From positions 248,001-312,000 of the forward strand of contig NZ_RWIU01000003.1 in assembly GCF_003944765.1 (NCBI RefSeq): a stretch of 64,000 bases of DNA, written 5' to 3'. Every line of letters begins with the position of its first letter. Positions within the stretch are counted from its first letter, which is position 1. This document shows, one piece after another, positions 51,894 through 60,300 of this stretch. Origin of the DNA: Hymenobacter perfusus (GTDB lineage Bacteria > Bacteroidota > Bacteroidia > Cytophagales > Hymenobacteraceae). A program made the position numbers and the translations under genes. The notes under the pieces are model-generated. The model was given only the letters and a program-made list of their open reading frames with translations, did not search any database and was not told the origin of the DNA.

Positions 51894-54479
51894 CTACGCG
51901 GGCAAATGGTTCAGTAAGTCCAGTAGAAAGCGTGTCAGCTGCTGCTGCCGCTGCGGCAAATCGGGGCGGGGGTGGCCGTCCTGGTTGGCCAGCAGGCCAC
52001 TGGCGGCCACAAAGTCCTCGTACAGATCTTCCAGCTTGCGCATCTGCGGGTAGCTGAGCCAGAGCACGTTCGTGAGCAGGTGGGCCGGGGCGTAGGTCGT
52101 AATCAGGTTCTGCACGTACTCCCGGTACACGTGTTGGGGGCCGTACTGGGTGTTGACCTCCTGCCGGAACTGGTGAGTGAAATCGGGCAGGCAAATGCTC
52201 ACCTGAAACTCGTAGAATGCGCGGTCGGGCTCATGCGGCTTTGTTTCCAGCTGCGGGTCGAAGTCGGCGGGATGCAGGGTGCGGTGGTCTATCAGAATAA
52301 AATGGTTGAGCCGCTCATCCAGCCGCTCCAGGTACGCCAGAATCCGCTGCTGCGGACTCAGGAACGCTTCGGCGGGGGCGGCGGGCGTCAGCAGCTGCAG
52401 TTCCAGGCGGGGCAGCCCGCCGCCGCCCGGTACCAGCACTACGCCCGTCTCGGGGTCGGCCAGTTGCAGAGTGGGCGTGGTCAGCTGGCGGCTGAGCACG
52501 CTCAGGAAATCGGGGAAGGAAAGGGCGGCCTTGCGCACCGCCAGGCGCGGGGCCGGGTTCTGGCGGCCTTCGGCCGGGGGGCCAAGCTGCACTTCCTGCT
52601 CCAGGGTGCGGAGCTGCTGGCCCAGGGTGCGCACCAGCTGAAAATACTTCATGCCGGTGAGCAAATGCACGAATATTTCCAGCCCCGATACGTCGGGCGT
52701 GTCGTCGTCGGGGGCTACGCGGGCGGCACCTCGGTGGTAGGTGGCCGTGTTCAGGTGCAGCAGCAGCCGCTCCCGCACCCGAATGCGGTGCTCCCGGATT
52801 TCGGCCGGGTCGGTGAGGGTGGGCTGGTAGGAGGAAATGGTGTAGCCGAAGCGCGCCAGCAGATGGCTCAGCATCGTGTCGCGGCGGTGCATGAACTCAT
52901 TGGGGTCTTCGGCCAGCTTGCCCAGCTTGCGCAGGTAGTGGCGCGAGAGGGGGCGGCCGGCATCATCGGTAGCTTCTTCGGCGGGCTGCTCCTGCAGGTC
53001 GTCCGGGTCGGCATCGTCGGGCTGCTCGGGGTCGGGTTGCTCAAAGCCAATATCGTTGAGGACTTCGTGCAGACCCGGTACGTCGCTGAGCGGCTGGGCA
53101 AAAAAGCCCTGGGGCTGATGCCGGGCGGAAAGCAGCGGCTCCACGTTTTCCAGCTGGGCGCAGAAGTTGGCCATAATCTGCTCGAAAAACAGCAGGTAGC
53201 CCTTCAGCTGCAGACTCTGGGCTTGGTGGGCGGGCGAGGCCGTGGGCGGCGGGCCGCCTTCCCCCAGCCCGTACACGGCCGGAAAGGAATGCTGAATGGA
53301 ATCGTAGTGGCCCAGGCCCAGGTAACGGCCCTCCGGCAGCTGAAACTGCAGTTTGTCTTTGGGCACGGGGCTGCGCAGGCTGCGGTTGCGGGCCGCGTGC
53401 AGCTGCGCAAACTTATGCAGCACCTGCCCGGGGTTGAACTTGATGGGCACGCCGTGGTGACTGATGGTGAGCCGGGCGAGGCTGGCGGCGGCATCGAACA
53501 CCAGCTCGTGGTCTTCGGGTACCCGCACCAGGGCGGAGGGCAGGTGGCGGCCGGGCTCGTACAGGTGCAGCTCGCTCACGCTCCGGATGCCGGGCCGGTG
53601 GGTGAGCAGGGAGTGGAGGCGGGCCGGGGCCAGGGTCGTCAGCAACGGCTCAAACTCGCTTTCCTGCAGCAGCTGGTTTTCCAGCAGCGGCCCGGCAAAT
53701 ATTTCCTCGGAGGGTATTTTTTGGGCTTGCAGGGAGGTAAGCCCCCTGGACACGAACGTGGGTTCAATAAAGCTGTCGATATGCCAGAGCACATCGGCGA
53801 GCAGGTCTTCGTGCAACTGGGTTTCGGCTACTTCCAAGTGGGCCCCGATGCTAAGGATGTAAGGCGCCAGGAAAATGACCTCCACAAACTGTTCGCCCAG
53901 GCCCCGATGCTTGTTGAGCGCATGCAGAATCTGGTGTGCCAGCTGCTGGTGGTTGGCAGGCAGGTAGTTGGGGGCAGGTTGGTCCTGCGCCAGGGCCTCG
54001 CGCAGCAGCTCCGGGAAACGGTGGTTACGGTGCAGACCCACCCGCACCACGTACTCGCCCGCCATGGCCTGCGGCCCCCGGCGCGGCTCAACCCACACGT
54101 TTTGCACTTGCCCGCTGAACTGCTCCTGGTCCAGAAGAATCTTCTTGTAGTCGTGGAGGGTGACGGGGTGGTTGGAAAAGGCCTGGTGCGCCGGCAGCAG
54201 CGTGGAGCCGGGCCGGGCCGGGGTGCCCGGCGGTGGGGCCAGCAAATCCACGATGGGCTGACTGGCGCGGTTGGTCAGGTCGGTGAGGGCGTAGCACAGG
54301 GACTCCAGAATCGTGACGCCGGGGTCGTGGTCGTTGTAGTCGGTCCAGATGGTGCCGCTGTGCTTCTGCAGCAGGTTAATTCCCTCGGTCCGCAGGCGGG
54401 CATAGTCGAGCCCCACCGGCAGCACCAGGTCTTTACGAATCGTAGCGGATTTATCCTGGTCTAGGTCCTTTTCCATCAT
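51894..54479 (-). CDS. eCIS second baseplate wedge protein (Afp12-like)
   Basis: An 861-residue protein starts with the typical 'TIWTDYNDHDPGVTILESLC' and 'YALTDLTNRA' of Bacteroidota eCIS baseplate proteins. 'LHDYKKILLDQEQFSGQVQN' follows, as in baseplate J-type wedge proteins. The middle has an acidic low-complexity stretch (about 475-510: 'PDPEQPDDADPDDLQEQP'). The C-terminus holds 'FQVSICLPDFTHQFRQEV'. In Afp-like particles this protein joins Afp11 to form the wedges around the spike. It begins 141 bases after the fibre-like gene and is followed five bases later by the tape-measure gene. Confidence 0.82.
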   Translation of the reverse strand: MMEKDLDQDKSATIRKDLVLPVGLDYARLRTEGINLLQKHSGTIWTDYNDHDPGVTILESLCYALTDLTNRASQPIVDLLAPPPGTPARPGSTLLPAHQAFSNHPVTLHDYKKILLDQEQFSGQVQNVWVEPRRGPQAMAGEYVVRVGLHRNHRFPELLREALAQDQPAPNYLPANHQQLAHQILHALNKHRGLGEQFVEVIFLAPYILSIGAHLEVAETQLHEDLLADVLWHIDSFIEPTFVSRGLTSLQAQKIPSEEIFAGPLLENQLLQESEFEPLLTTLAPARLHSLLTHRPGIRSVSELHLYEPGRHLPSALVRVPEDHELVFDAAASLARLTISHHGVPIKFNPGQVLHKFAQLHAARNRSLRSPVPKDKLQFQLPEGRYLGLGHYDSIQHSFPAVYGLGEGGPPPTASPAHQAQSLQLKGYLLFFEQIMANFCAQLENVEPLLSARHQPQGFFAQPLSDVPGLHEVLNDIGFEQPDPEQPDDADPDDLQEQPAEEATDDAGRPLSRHYLRKLGKLAEDPNEFMHRRDTMLSHLLARFGYTISSYQPTLTDPAEIREHRIRVRERLLLHLNTATYHRGAARVAPDDDTPDVSGLEIFVHLLTGMKYFQLVRTLGQQLRTLEQEVQLGPPAEGRQNPAPRLAVRKAALSFPDFLSVLSRQLTTPTLQLADPETGVVLVPGGGGLPRLELQLLTPAAPAEAFLSPQQRILAYLERLDERLNHFILIDHRTLHPADFDPQLETKPHEPDRAFYEFQVSICLPDFTHQFRQEVNTQYGPQHVYREYVQNLITTYAPAHLLTNVLWLSYPQMRKLEDLYEDFVAASGLLANQDGHPRPDLPQRQQQLTRFLLDLLNHLPA

Positions 54480-54494
54480 AAGAGCAAGTGGTAA

Positions 54495-54628
54495 GGTGGT
54501 GAGGTGGTGATTTAGTGAAGTGGTGATTTAGTGAAGAGTAAAAAGACAACGGACTGGCTGCGCCACGTGCGCAGGTAGAACGTCAACCTCACTAAATCGC
54601 CACTTCACTAACTCACCATTTCACCACC
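54495..54628. repeat. 42-bp imperfect inverted repeat with GTGATTTAGTGAAG tandem
   Basis: Left arm 54495-54536 and right arm 54587-54628 match at roughly 36 of 42 positions. The left arm holds two copies of 'GTGGTGATTTAGTGAAG'. The stop codon of the fibre-like gene (54621-54623) lies inside the right arm, so the element touches a coding end. Confidence 0.7.
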
Positions 54629-55523
54629 CCTGGGGCTGGCAGTTGTTGAACAGGCAGGTGATGTGGTACACGATGGTGGCTTCCGGGCCGAACGATTTGC
54701 GGGTGCGCATCTTTAGGCCGTACACCGGCACCGGCTCCTCGGCGGTGGCGGCCCGCTCAATGTGCCAGCAGAACTGTAGCTGCTGCCGCCAGCCTCGGTA
54801 AGCGGCCCGGTGGGGCACAATGCGCTGCCGCTGCCCGTGCACGCCCAGCGCAATGGTGTGGGCCATGGCGTAGGTACCGCTGCGGTGAGGCCCGTAGGCG
54901 GCGGCCACAATCTCAAACGCCCACAGCCCTTGTAGCCCGCTGATGATGTCGTGCCATTCCCCGTCGGCGGCTACCTCGGCCGGGGCGGCCTGGGTCTGGC
55001 CGGTATTGGGGGCGGCGGTGGTACCGGCCGGCTCGTGCTGGAAGGTGCCCATGCGGCCGGTGCTGCCCACGAAACCGGCTACGCTCAGCCGCTCTGTGGG
55101 CTGGGTGGTGCCGATGCCCACATTCCCGCCGGGAGCCAGAAACAGCCGTACCGGGGGCGCTTCGCCGGTGGGCGTACCATCGGGCTCATGCCGTTCTTGA
55201 GGCTCGGAAAAGCCCAGCCCCAGGGGCGCGCCATCCTCTGGGGCCGGGGTCAGCAGGCTCATTACCCAGGTGGCGCACTGGTTCTGGAGCTGCTGCAGGT
55301 TGCGGTAGAACGAGAGCAGCCGCAGCCCCACGCCAGCCCCGGCCCGGCCCTCGGCGGCTCCCATCTGCAGGCCCAGCTGCGGGTGCTTGTAGAACCCGTC
55401 GTCGAGGCGGTTTACCGAGGAGTCGATCAGGTGGGCAAAGCTTTCCTCGGTGGGCATGGTGCCCTCCTTAAAGTACTGCCGGAGCGTACTGCGGCGTTTC
55501 AGGTCTTCCGGATATTTTTCCAT
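54621..55523 (-). CDS. eCIS-associated fibre/adhesin-like protein
   Basis: A 300-residue protein. The N-terminus 'STLRQYFKEGTMPTEESFAH' and 'LIDSSVNRLDDGFYK' recalls the baseplate-attachment start of Bacteroidota tail-fibre proteins. It is followed by 'GGNVGIGTTQPTERLSVAG', a common collar of trimeric fibres. The C-terminal about 110 residues form a compact domain with 'GEWHDIISGLQGLWAFEIVA', 'GTYAMAHTIALGVHGQ' and 'MRTRKSFGPEATIVYHITCL'. It lies between the two baseplate genes, where Afp13-type receptor-binding fibres are expected nearby. It may decide the target cell. It is much shorter than Afp13, so it could also be a baseplate adaptor. Confidence 0.6.
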   Translation of the reverse strand: MEKYPEDLKRRSTLRQYFKEGTMPTEESFAHLIDSSVNRLDDGFYKHPQLGLQMGAAEGRAGAGVGLRLLSFYRNLQQLQNQCATWVMSLLTPAPEDGAPLGLGFSEPQERHEPDGTPTGEAPPVRLFLAPGGNVGIGTTQPTERLSVAGFVGSTGRMGTFQHEPAGTTAAPNTGQTQAAPAEVAADGEWHDIISGLQGLWAFEIVAAAYGPHRSGTYAMAHTIALGVHGQRQRIVPHRAAYRGWRQQLQFCWHIERAATAEEPVPVYGLKMRTRKSFGPEATIVYHITCLFNNCQPQGW

Positions 55524-55541
55524 GCGCGGCGGTCAATAAAG

Positions 55542-58500
55542 TTAGCGGCTGGGCGGGGCCTCAAAACTGCGGGGAATCACGAAATCGGTGCCGATAACGA
55601 GGCTGCCGATGCCGGTGGCCCGGGCCTCGGGCACGGGGTCGGGCACCGAGATACCCGTCATCTCCGTGAGCTGGTGCTGCTCGGCGGGCACGTACACGCT
55701 CCAGGGGCGGTTGGTGGCGTCTTCCAGCGGCTGGGGCTGGGCGGCGGCAGCGGCGGTAGCACCGGCGGGCGTAGGCCCCTGGGTGTCGTAGAACAGGTAC
55801 TGGTCGTCTTCGAGGGCCATTTTTACCACCGAGAAGCCCGTTACGGACTCCACGTAGGGCAGCTGGTTCAGAAACGACAGGATCATGCTGCTGGTGAGGC
55901 TGTAATGCAGGCCGTGGCGAGCGGGGTTGCGGGCGTTCCAGGGCGAGAGAAACTCGTTGAGCTCCTGCTGTACCTGCTGCATCAGCAGGCCCGACTGCGG
56001 GTGCAGGCGGCGGGCGGCCTTCGTGAAATGCACCCCCGCCCGCACCTGAATCATCTCGTAGAGCGGGTTGCACACCTCCAGCTGCACGTGGGCCGAAACC
56101 ACCCGGCGCAGCACGTTCCGAATGTGGGCCAGCTGGTCGGGGCTGAAGATGGGCAGGCGGTAGCCGGGCGTGGCCGGCTGGTGGGGTACCACCATCACCA
56201 TTACCAGCCCCGGCCGGTGCTGAGCCCGGGGTACCTGGTTGGCCCGCAGGCACTTCACCCGAAACACCTCCGGAAAGTGGTCCAGCACGATGTGCTCGTA
56301 GTCCCAAGGCGTCACGGCCCGGCCCCGGTGGCGCAGCCGCTCACTCACGCGGGTGTTGTATTCCTCGTGGGTTTCGGCCGAGCGTCCCCCGAACGAGCCG
56401 AGGGGTTGCTCCACTTTGGCCAGCTCGGGTACCGGCTTCAGCAGCCGCGTGAGGCTGTGGGCGGGAACGTGGGCGTCAAACGTAAGGCGCTGCTCGGGGC
56501 TGGTAGCCAGGCGCACGGCCGGCACCACCTGGGTATGAATCTGGCGCACCTGCTGCACAAATTCGGCCCCCTGGCGCACGGTAGCCCGCAGCCAGTACAG
56601 CCCCTCGGGCATGATGGTGTGGTGGGTATTGAGGGTGGCGGGCAGACTCAGGCGCACGGGCTGCTGCTCCGTCAGGCCCAGGCTCTGGTCGTGTACTACG
56701 TCGTCGCGGAGGGTAGTGCCGGGCGTAAATGGCCGCCACTCATCCAGCACCAGATACGACCATTGCACGCTGGGCTGGAGGCTGCGGTAGCCGGCCAGCG
56801 TAACCTCCTGCTGCCGGGGCAAACTGGTGAACGGAGCCAGCTCAAACAGTAAGTTGATATCGAGGGGCGGGGTGAGGCCGGCCAGTCCGATGTAGAGCGT
56901 GCCCTCATCGGCAAACCCGGGCAGCAGGTTAAGGTGATACCCGGAGCGCGCCGCCCGGCTGGGCTCCCCGGTGGGAGAAGTGGCCGTCAGGCGGCGGGCG
57001 GGCTGGTATTCGCCCAGCGGATGCACGTAATAGAACTGTGCCTGGCCGGCCAGCGGCGGGCCGTGCAAAGCCGGCACGTCTATTTCCTCCTCCGCCGAGT
57101 AGCTGAGCCACACGCTCTTCACCATCGGCACGAAGGGCGGGCGGGGCAGCGGCCGGAGGCGTGAGGGGTTGCGGGCGTTGTGCTGCAACGTTTCGACCAG
57201 CAGCGGCGGGTACTGGTCGGTGCCGAAGCCGCCGACCGGGGCCACCAGCTCCAGCCGCACGGCCCCGGTAGCGGCCTCGGCCTGCAGCGGCCCGGCCGCC
57301 ACGGCGGGTTGCCGGCGGAAGTCGGCGGCGTGGGTGGTAAGCACCAGGTGGCTGCTGGGCAGCAGCACCGTACCGGCGGGCCGGCTGGAGTCGGGAATCG
57401 TCTGGAAAAGCGGAAACGGGGCGGCCGGGGCAGTTTGGGGCACCCACTGCCAGTCGCGCCGGTAGCTGGCCGCCACCTGAAAGGAGGCATTGTGCAGCGG
57501 GGGCTCGTAGCCCTGATAGTAGTCGGCGAAGCCGTTGGGCTCTGGGGGCAACTGGGCCCAGTCCAGGGTCAGAATCAGTTGGGTAAGGCGCTTGCGAAAT
57601 ACCTCCGGAAACCCCACCAGCAGGTAGGCTCCCGGCTGGGCCTGCGGGCCGAACGGCGCAAACGGCAGCCCCGGCGCCAGCGGCCCCAGCTGGTTGGCCA
57701 GCTGCACGCGCTGCACATCCTGGGCCTGCACGCGCAGGCCAATACTGAGCGGCTGCAGGGCGCTGAAGCTGGAATAGGCGTACTCCGGGGCCTGCTCGTT
57801 GAGCCGCAGCCGCAGCACCGGCCACTCCGTACGGAACTGACCCGCGTGCAAAGCCGGCTGGTGGGCCACCACGGCGGGCTGCTCGCGGCCCAGGGCCAGG
57901 TGCCAGCAAATGGTGTGGGCCTCGGGCAGCAGGCGCACCTCCTGCACCCGCAGCGGCAGCCAGCCCTCGGCCCCGGTCACATCCACCCGGAAGGCGTTCA
58001 GGCCCAGCGCATCGAAGGCGCGTTGCAGCGGCGCGTCATCGGTGGTAAGCGCATCGGCAAAGCGGCCGAAGCTGCCCGGCTCGCACCGCAGGCTCAGCTC
58101 CACGGTGCGGCGGCCCTCCTGCAACAGCAGCACCGCCGCCGAAACGGCAAAGCCCACCGCCGCGTCGGTCATGGTGCGGGCGGCGGGGCTCAGCAGCTCC
58201 TGGTTGCGGCCAAATGGCGTCCAGCCGGTGGCAGGGTCGGGCAGGGGCCGGCCCAGGCCGTCGGCCGAGTCGGCCCGGGGGGCCACGTAAATGCCCCGGA
58301 TGGCCTTCGAGCCGTGCCCGCTCACGAATACCGAGCTGAGCTGCTGCACGCGCCAGGGCGTGAGGCGCACGGCCTCGGTGGTTTTGAACACCACCCGCTG
58401 GCCGTGGGCATCCTTGCCGCCTTCCACCTCCAGGCCGGCCGGCACCACGGTATCCGTCACGCCCTTCACCAGCCGGAGCGACAGGAAGGCGTGGTCGGGG

Positions 58501-59378
58501 CGGGCGGGGCGGGCGGCCACGCGCAGCACCTGCCGGTAATAGTAGTTAAGGTGGCGGCGCGGAATGTCGTTGAGGGCCCGCTGGGCGTGCTTGTAGAGCT
58601 CCAGGAAGGTGATGAGCAGGGCCATTTCCGGCAGCATATCGTTTTCCGGATTCTGCTCCCGCAGGCTGTTGCGCAGCACCCGCTGGGCCAGACTGGCCAG
58701 GGAGTTCTGGGCCTTGTGAAACGTCCAGAGCAAATCGGTCAGCTCCTCATCAACGGCCCGCAGGGTGGGCGGTACTGCGGGTTCCGGGCTGGCGGCGGCT
58801 TTCGGCCACAGGTGCCGCAGCTGCTCCGGGCCGCGTTCCTGGGGCGGGCGGGGCGGCAGGCCGTGGTCGGCCAGCAGGGCCTGCTCCAGGGCGGCCACGC
58901 GGCGCAACGGGCCGGTCAGCTCATCCACCACGGCGTGCAGCTCGGCCTGAAACGTGCGCCGCACATGGCTGCGCAGGTGCGACTCGCACCACCGGTCAAA
59001 CTGCGTGGCCATTTTATAAATGCGCCCCAGCAGGTTGCGGCGGGCCAGCTGCTGCTGCGCCGTGGTGGCCATCGGGTCCTGCACCTGCCGGATCAGCCGG
59101 GCGAAATAGTCGTACTGCGAGGGGAGGCGTTGGGTGGCAATCTGGGCAATGATGAGCAGGCTGCGTTTCTCGCCCAGCCGCCAGGTGCGGCGGGTTTTCA
59201 CCTGCCCGTCCACCACCTCGTAGTAGCGCACCAGCTTCGAGAAGTAGCTCACGTAGGCCAGCAGCTCCTCCGTGGTGTAATCGGCCAGCTCCACCTGGGT
59301 GTCGTGCAGGAGCGGTTGGCGGCGCCCCTGCTGCGAGGAGCCGCTGTCCTGAAACGACGGAGTGGAAGCCGGCCCCAT
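55542..59378 (-). CDS. eCIS baseplate J-like wedge protein (Afp11-like)
   Basis: This is a large protein of 1,278 residues. The N-terminal half is Bacteroidota-specific, with 'QYDYFARLIRQVQDPMATTA' and helical bundle segments. The C-terminal third has the baseplate J/gp47 signature region: 'SFGGRSAETHEEYNTRVSER', 'LRHRGRAVTPWDYEHIVLDH' and 'FPEVFRVKCLRANQ', then 'YVESVTGFSVVKMALEDDQY'. Gene order with gp25-like and PAAR genes just upstream (three bases from the gp25-like stop) fits an Afp11 equivalent. The many long ORFs on the opposite strand here are composition shadows. Confidence 0.88.
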   Translation of the reverse strand: MGPASTPSFQDSGSSQQGRRQPLLHDTQVELADYTTEELLAYVSYFSKLVRYYEVVDGQVKTRRTWRLGEKRSLLIIAQIATQRLPSQYDYFARLIRQVQDPMATTAQQQLARRNLLGRIYKMATQFDRWCESHLRSHVRRTFQAELHAVVDELTGPLRRVAALEQALLADHGLPPRPPQERGPEQLRHLWPKAAASPEPAVPPTLRAVDEELTDLLWTFHKAQNSLASLAQRVLRNSLREQNPENDMLPEMALLITFLELYKHAQRALNDIPRRHLNYYYRQVLRVAARPARPDHAFLSLRLVKGVTDTVVPAGLEVEGGKDAHGQRVVFKTTEAVRLTPWRVQQLSSVFVSGHGSKAIRGIYVAPRADSADGLGRPLPDPATGWTPFGRNQELLSPAARTMTDAAVGFAVSAAVLLLQEGRRTVELSLRCEPGSFGRFADALTTDDAPLQRAFDALGLNAFRVDVTGAEGWLPLRVQEVRLLPEAHTICWHLALGREQPAVVAHQPALHAGQFRTEWPVLRLRLNEQAPEYAYSSFSALQPLSIGLRVQAQDVQRVQLANQLGPLAPGLPFAPFGPQAQPGAYLLVGFPEVFRKRLTQLILTLDWAQLPPEPNGFADYYQGYEPPLHNASFQVAASYRRDWQWVPQTAPAAPFPLFQTIPDSSRPAGTVLLPSSHLVLTTHAADFRRQPAVAAGPLQAEAATGAVRLELVAPVGGFGTDQYPPLLVETLQHNARNPSRLRPLPRPPFVPMVKSVWLSYSAEEEIDVPALHGPPLAGQAQFYYVHPLGEYQPARRLTATSPTGEPSRAARSGYHLNLLPGFADEGTLYIGLAGLTPPLDINLLFELAPFTSLPRQQEVTLAGYRSLQPSVQWSYLVLDEWRPFTPGTTLRDDVVHDQSLGLTEQQPVRLSLPATLNTHHTIMPEGLYWLRATVRQGAEFVQQVRQIHTQVVPAVRLATSPEQRLTFDAHVPAHSLTRLLKPVPELAKVEQPLGSFGGRSAETHEEYNTRVSERLRHRGRAVTPWDYEHIVLDHFPEVFRVKCLRANQVPRAQHRPGLVMVMVVPHQPATPGYRLPIFSPDQLAHIRNVLRRVVSAHVQLEVCNPLYEMIQVRAGVHFTKAARRLHPQSGLLMQQVQQELNEFLSPWNARNPARHGLHYSLTSSMILSFLNQLPYVESVTGFSVVKMALEDDQYLFYDTQGPTPAGATAAAAAQPQPLEDATNRPWSVYVPAEQHQLTEMTGISVPDPVPEARATGIGSLVIGTDFVIPRSFEAPPSR

Positions 59379-59381
59379 ACG

Positions 59382-59831
59382 TTACAGCTGCCCGGCCAGC
59401 AAGGTGGCTTCGCGCATGAAGGGGTACACCACGTTGTGGCGGCTGTTGAGCGTACGCACCCGGTAATCAACTTCCAGCAGCAGAATTCCGTCGTTGATGC
59501 TCTGCGTGTTCACCTCAATGCCCAGCACGCTCACGCGGGGCTCAAACAGCAGCACGGCCTTGTCCACGGTGGCCTTGATGCGGGTAATTACCGAGCTGTC
59601 AATCTGCTCGAACAGGAACTGGCGGAGCGCGCAGCCGTACTCCGGGTTCATGATTCGCTCGCCCGGGTGAGTATTGAACAGAATGTAGAGGCTCTGGCGG
59701 ATGTCCTCCTGCTCGGCCACCATGGTCAGCTGCAACGTGCTGGGCTCGAAGGCCGGGGGAAAGCTCCAGCCCCGACCCAGAAACGAGTTGGCCGGCTCCT
59801 CACCGAAGGAACTTAGGGAAAAATCAGCCAT
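59382..59831 (-). CDS. eCIS gp25-like baseplate protein (Afp9-like)
   Basis: A 149-residue protein contains 'AEQEDIRQSLYILFNTHPGE' followed by 'RIMNPEYGCALRQFLFEQID', the GPW/gp25 signature with the EPR-like core, and 'VEVNTQSI'-type strands after it. The gp25 proteins clamp sheath start and baseplate wedge. ATG 59831 is two bases beyond the PAAR stop codon, so translation is tightly coupled. An upstream in-frame start at 59975 lies inside the PAAR gene and is rejected. Confidence 0.92.
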   Translation of the reverse strand: MADFSLSSFGEEPANSFLGRGWSFPPAFEPSTLQLTMVAEQEDIRQSLYILFNTHPGERIMNPEYGCALRQFLFEQIDSSVITRIKATVDKAVLLFEPRVSVLGIEVNTQSINDGILLLEVDYRVRTLNSRHNVVYPFMREATLLAGQL

Positions 59832-59833
59832 AG

Positions 59834-60133
59834 CTATCCGCCAATCAATACCGTGAAACAACCCAGCACAATGCTGCCGCCGTGGGCCGTGGCGTCGCCC
59901 ATGCGGGCGGCGGGCATCCCGCCAATCAGCACCGTGGCCGAGCCCTGCACGATGCTGTCCGGCGGCCCCACGCACACGGCCGAGTCGCCGACGCGGGCCG
60001 CCGGGAGCTTGCCAATGAGCACGGTGGGGCAGCCCGGGCCGATAATGGGGCCGCCGACGTGCGGAATCGGGGGCACGGCGGGCGTCTGCATGGGGCAGGT
60101 ATGCATATCAGTGAGGCGGGCGGCGAAGGGCAC
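59834..60133 (-). CDS. eCIS PAAR-domain spike tip (Afp10-like)
   Basis: A 99-residue protein is made of PAAR repeats: 'AARLTDMHTCP', 'GGPIIGPGCPTVLIGKLPAA', 'RVGDSAVCVGPPDSIVQGSA' and 'TVLIGGMPAARMGDATAHGG'. The His/Cys pattern would bind a metal at the needle point. The start is GTG at 60133, supported because it gives the standard 'MPFAARLTD' N-terminus; the next ATG would cut the domain. It is first after a 167-base gap with a repeat, so a new transcript may begin here. Confidence 0.93.
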   Translation of the reverse strand: MPFAARLTDMHTCPMQTPAVPPIPHVGGPIIGPGCPTVLIGKLPAARVGDSAVCVGPPDSIVQGSATVLIGGMPAARMGDATAHGGSIVLGCFTVLIGG

Positions 60134-60190
60134 GGGAAGGAAGAGGATAGGTGGATGAAAGCGTGGTTGGGTTTTTCAGTGAGGTTACTT

Positions 60191-60265
60191 ATTGCAACGA
60201 AGCGGTAGAGATGCTTCGATTGCGCCTCCGTCTCTGCTTGATGCGCAGAATGCTCAGCATGACGG
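60191..60265. repeat. 'GTCATGCTGAG' family element, degraded copy
   Basis: Bases 60191-60219 are identical to 34294-34322, and 60253-60265 to 34333-34345. The section between is scrambled, and there is no matching left arm. It therefore looks like a remnant half of the long inverted repeat. It lies between the spike gene and the PAAR gene within the injection-system run. Confidence 0.75.
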
Positions 60266-60300
60266 GCAGGTGGCTTGCTTTGCTCGGCTGTTTACTGATG

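Noticed and set aside
51889-52194. Longer N-terminus for the tape-measure protein
   Set aside because: It overlaps the preceding wedge gene by 300 bases in Pro/Arg-rich out-of-frame sequence. ATG 51888 follows that gene by five bases.
51972-54464. 830-codon ORF on the + strand opposite the Afp12-like gene
   Set aside because: It mirrors the - strand gene, has Gly/Val/Gln-rich low-information sequence, and matches no family. High-GC codon bias on one strand often opens the opposite frame.
57180-59816. 878-codon ORF on the + strand opposite the baseplate J gene
   Set aside because: Same composition-shadow reasoning: it runs across two real - strand genes and their junction.
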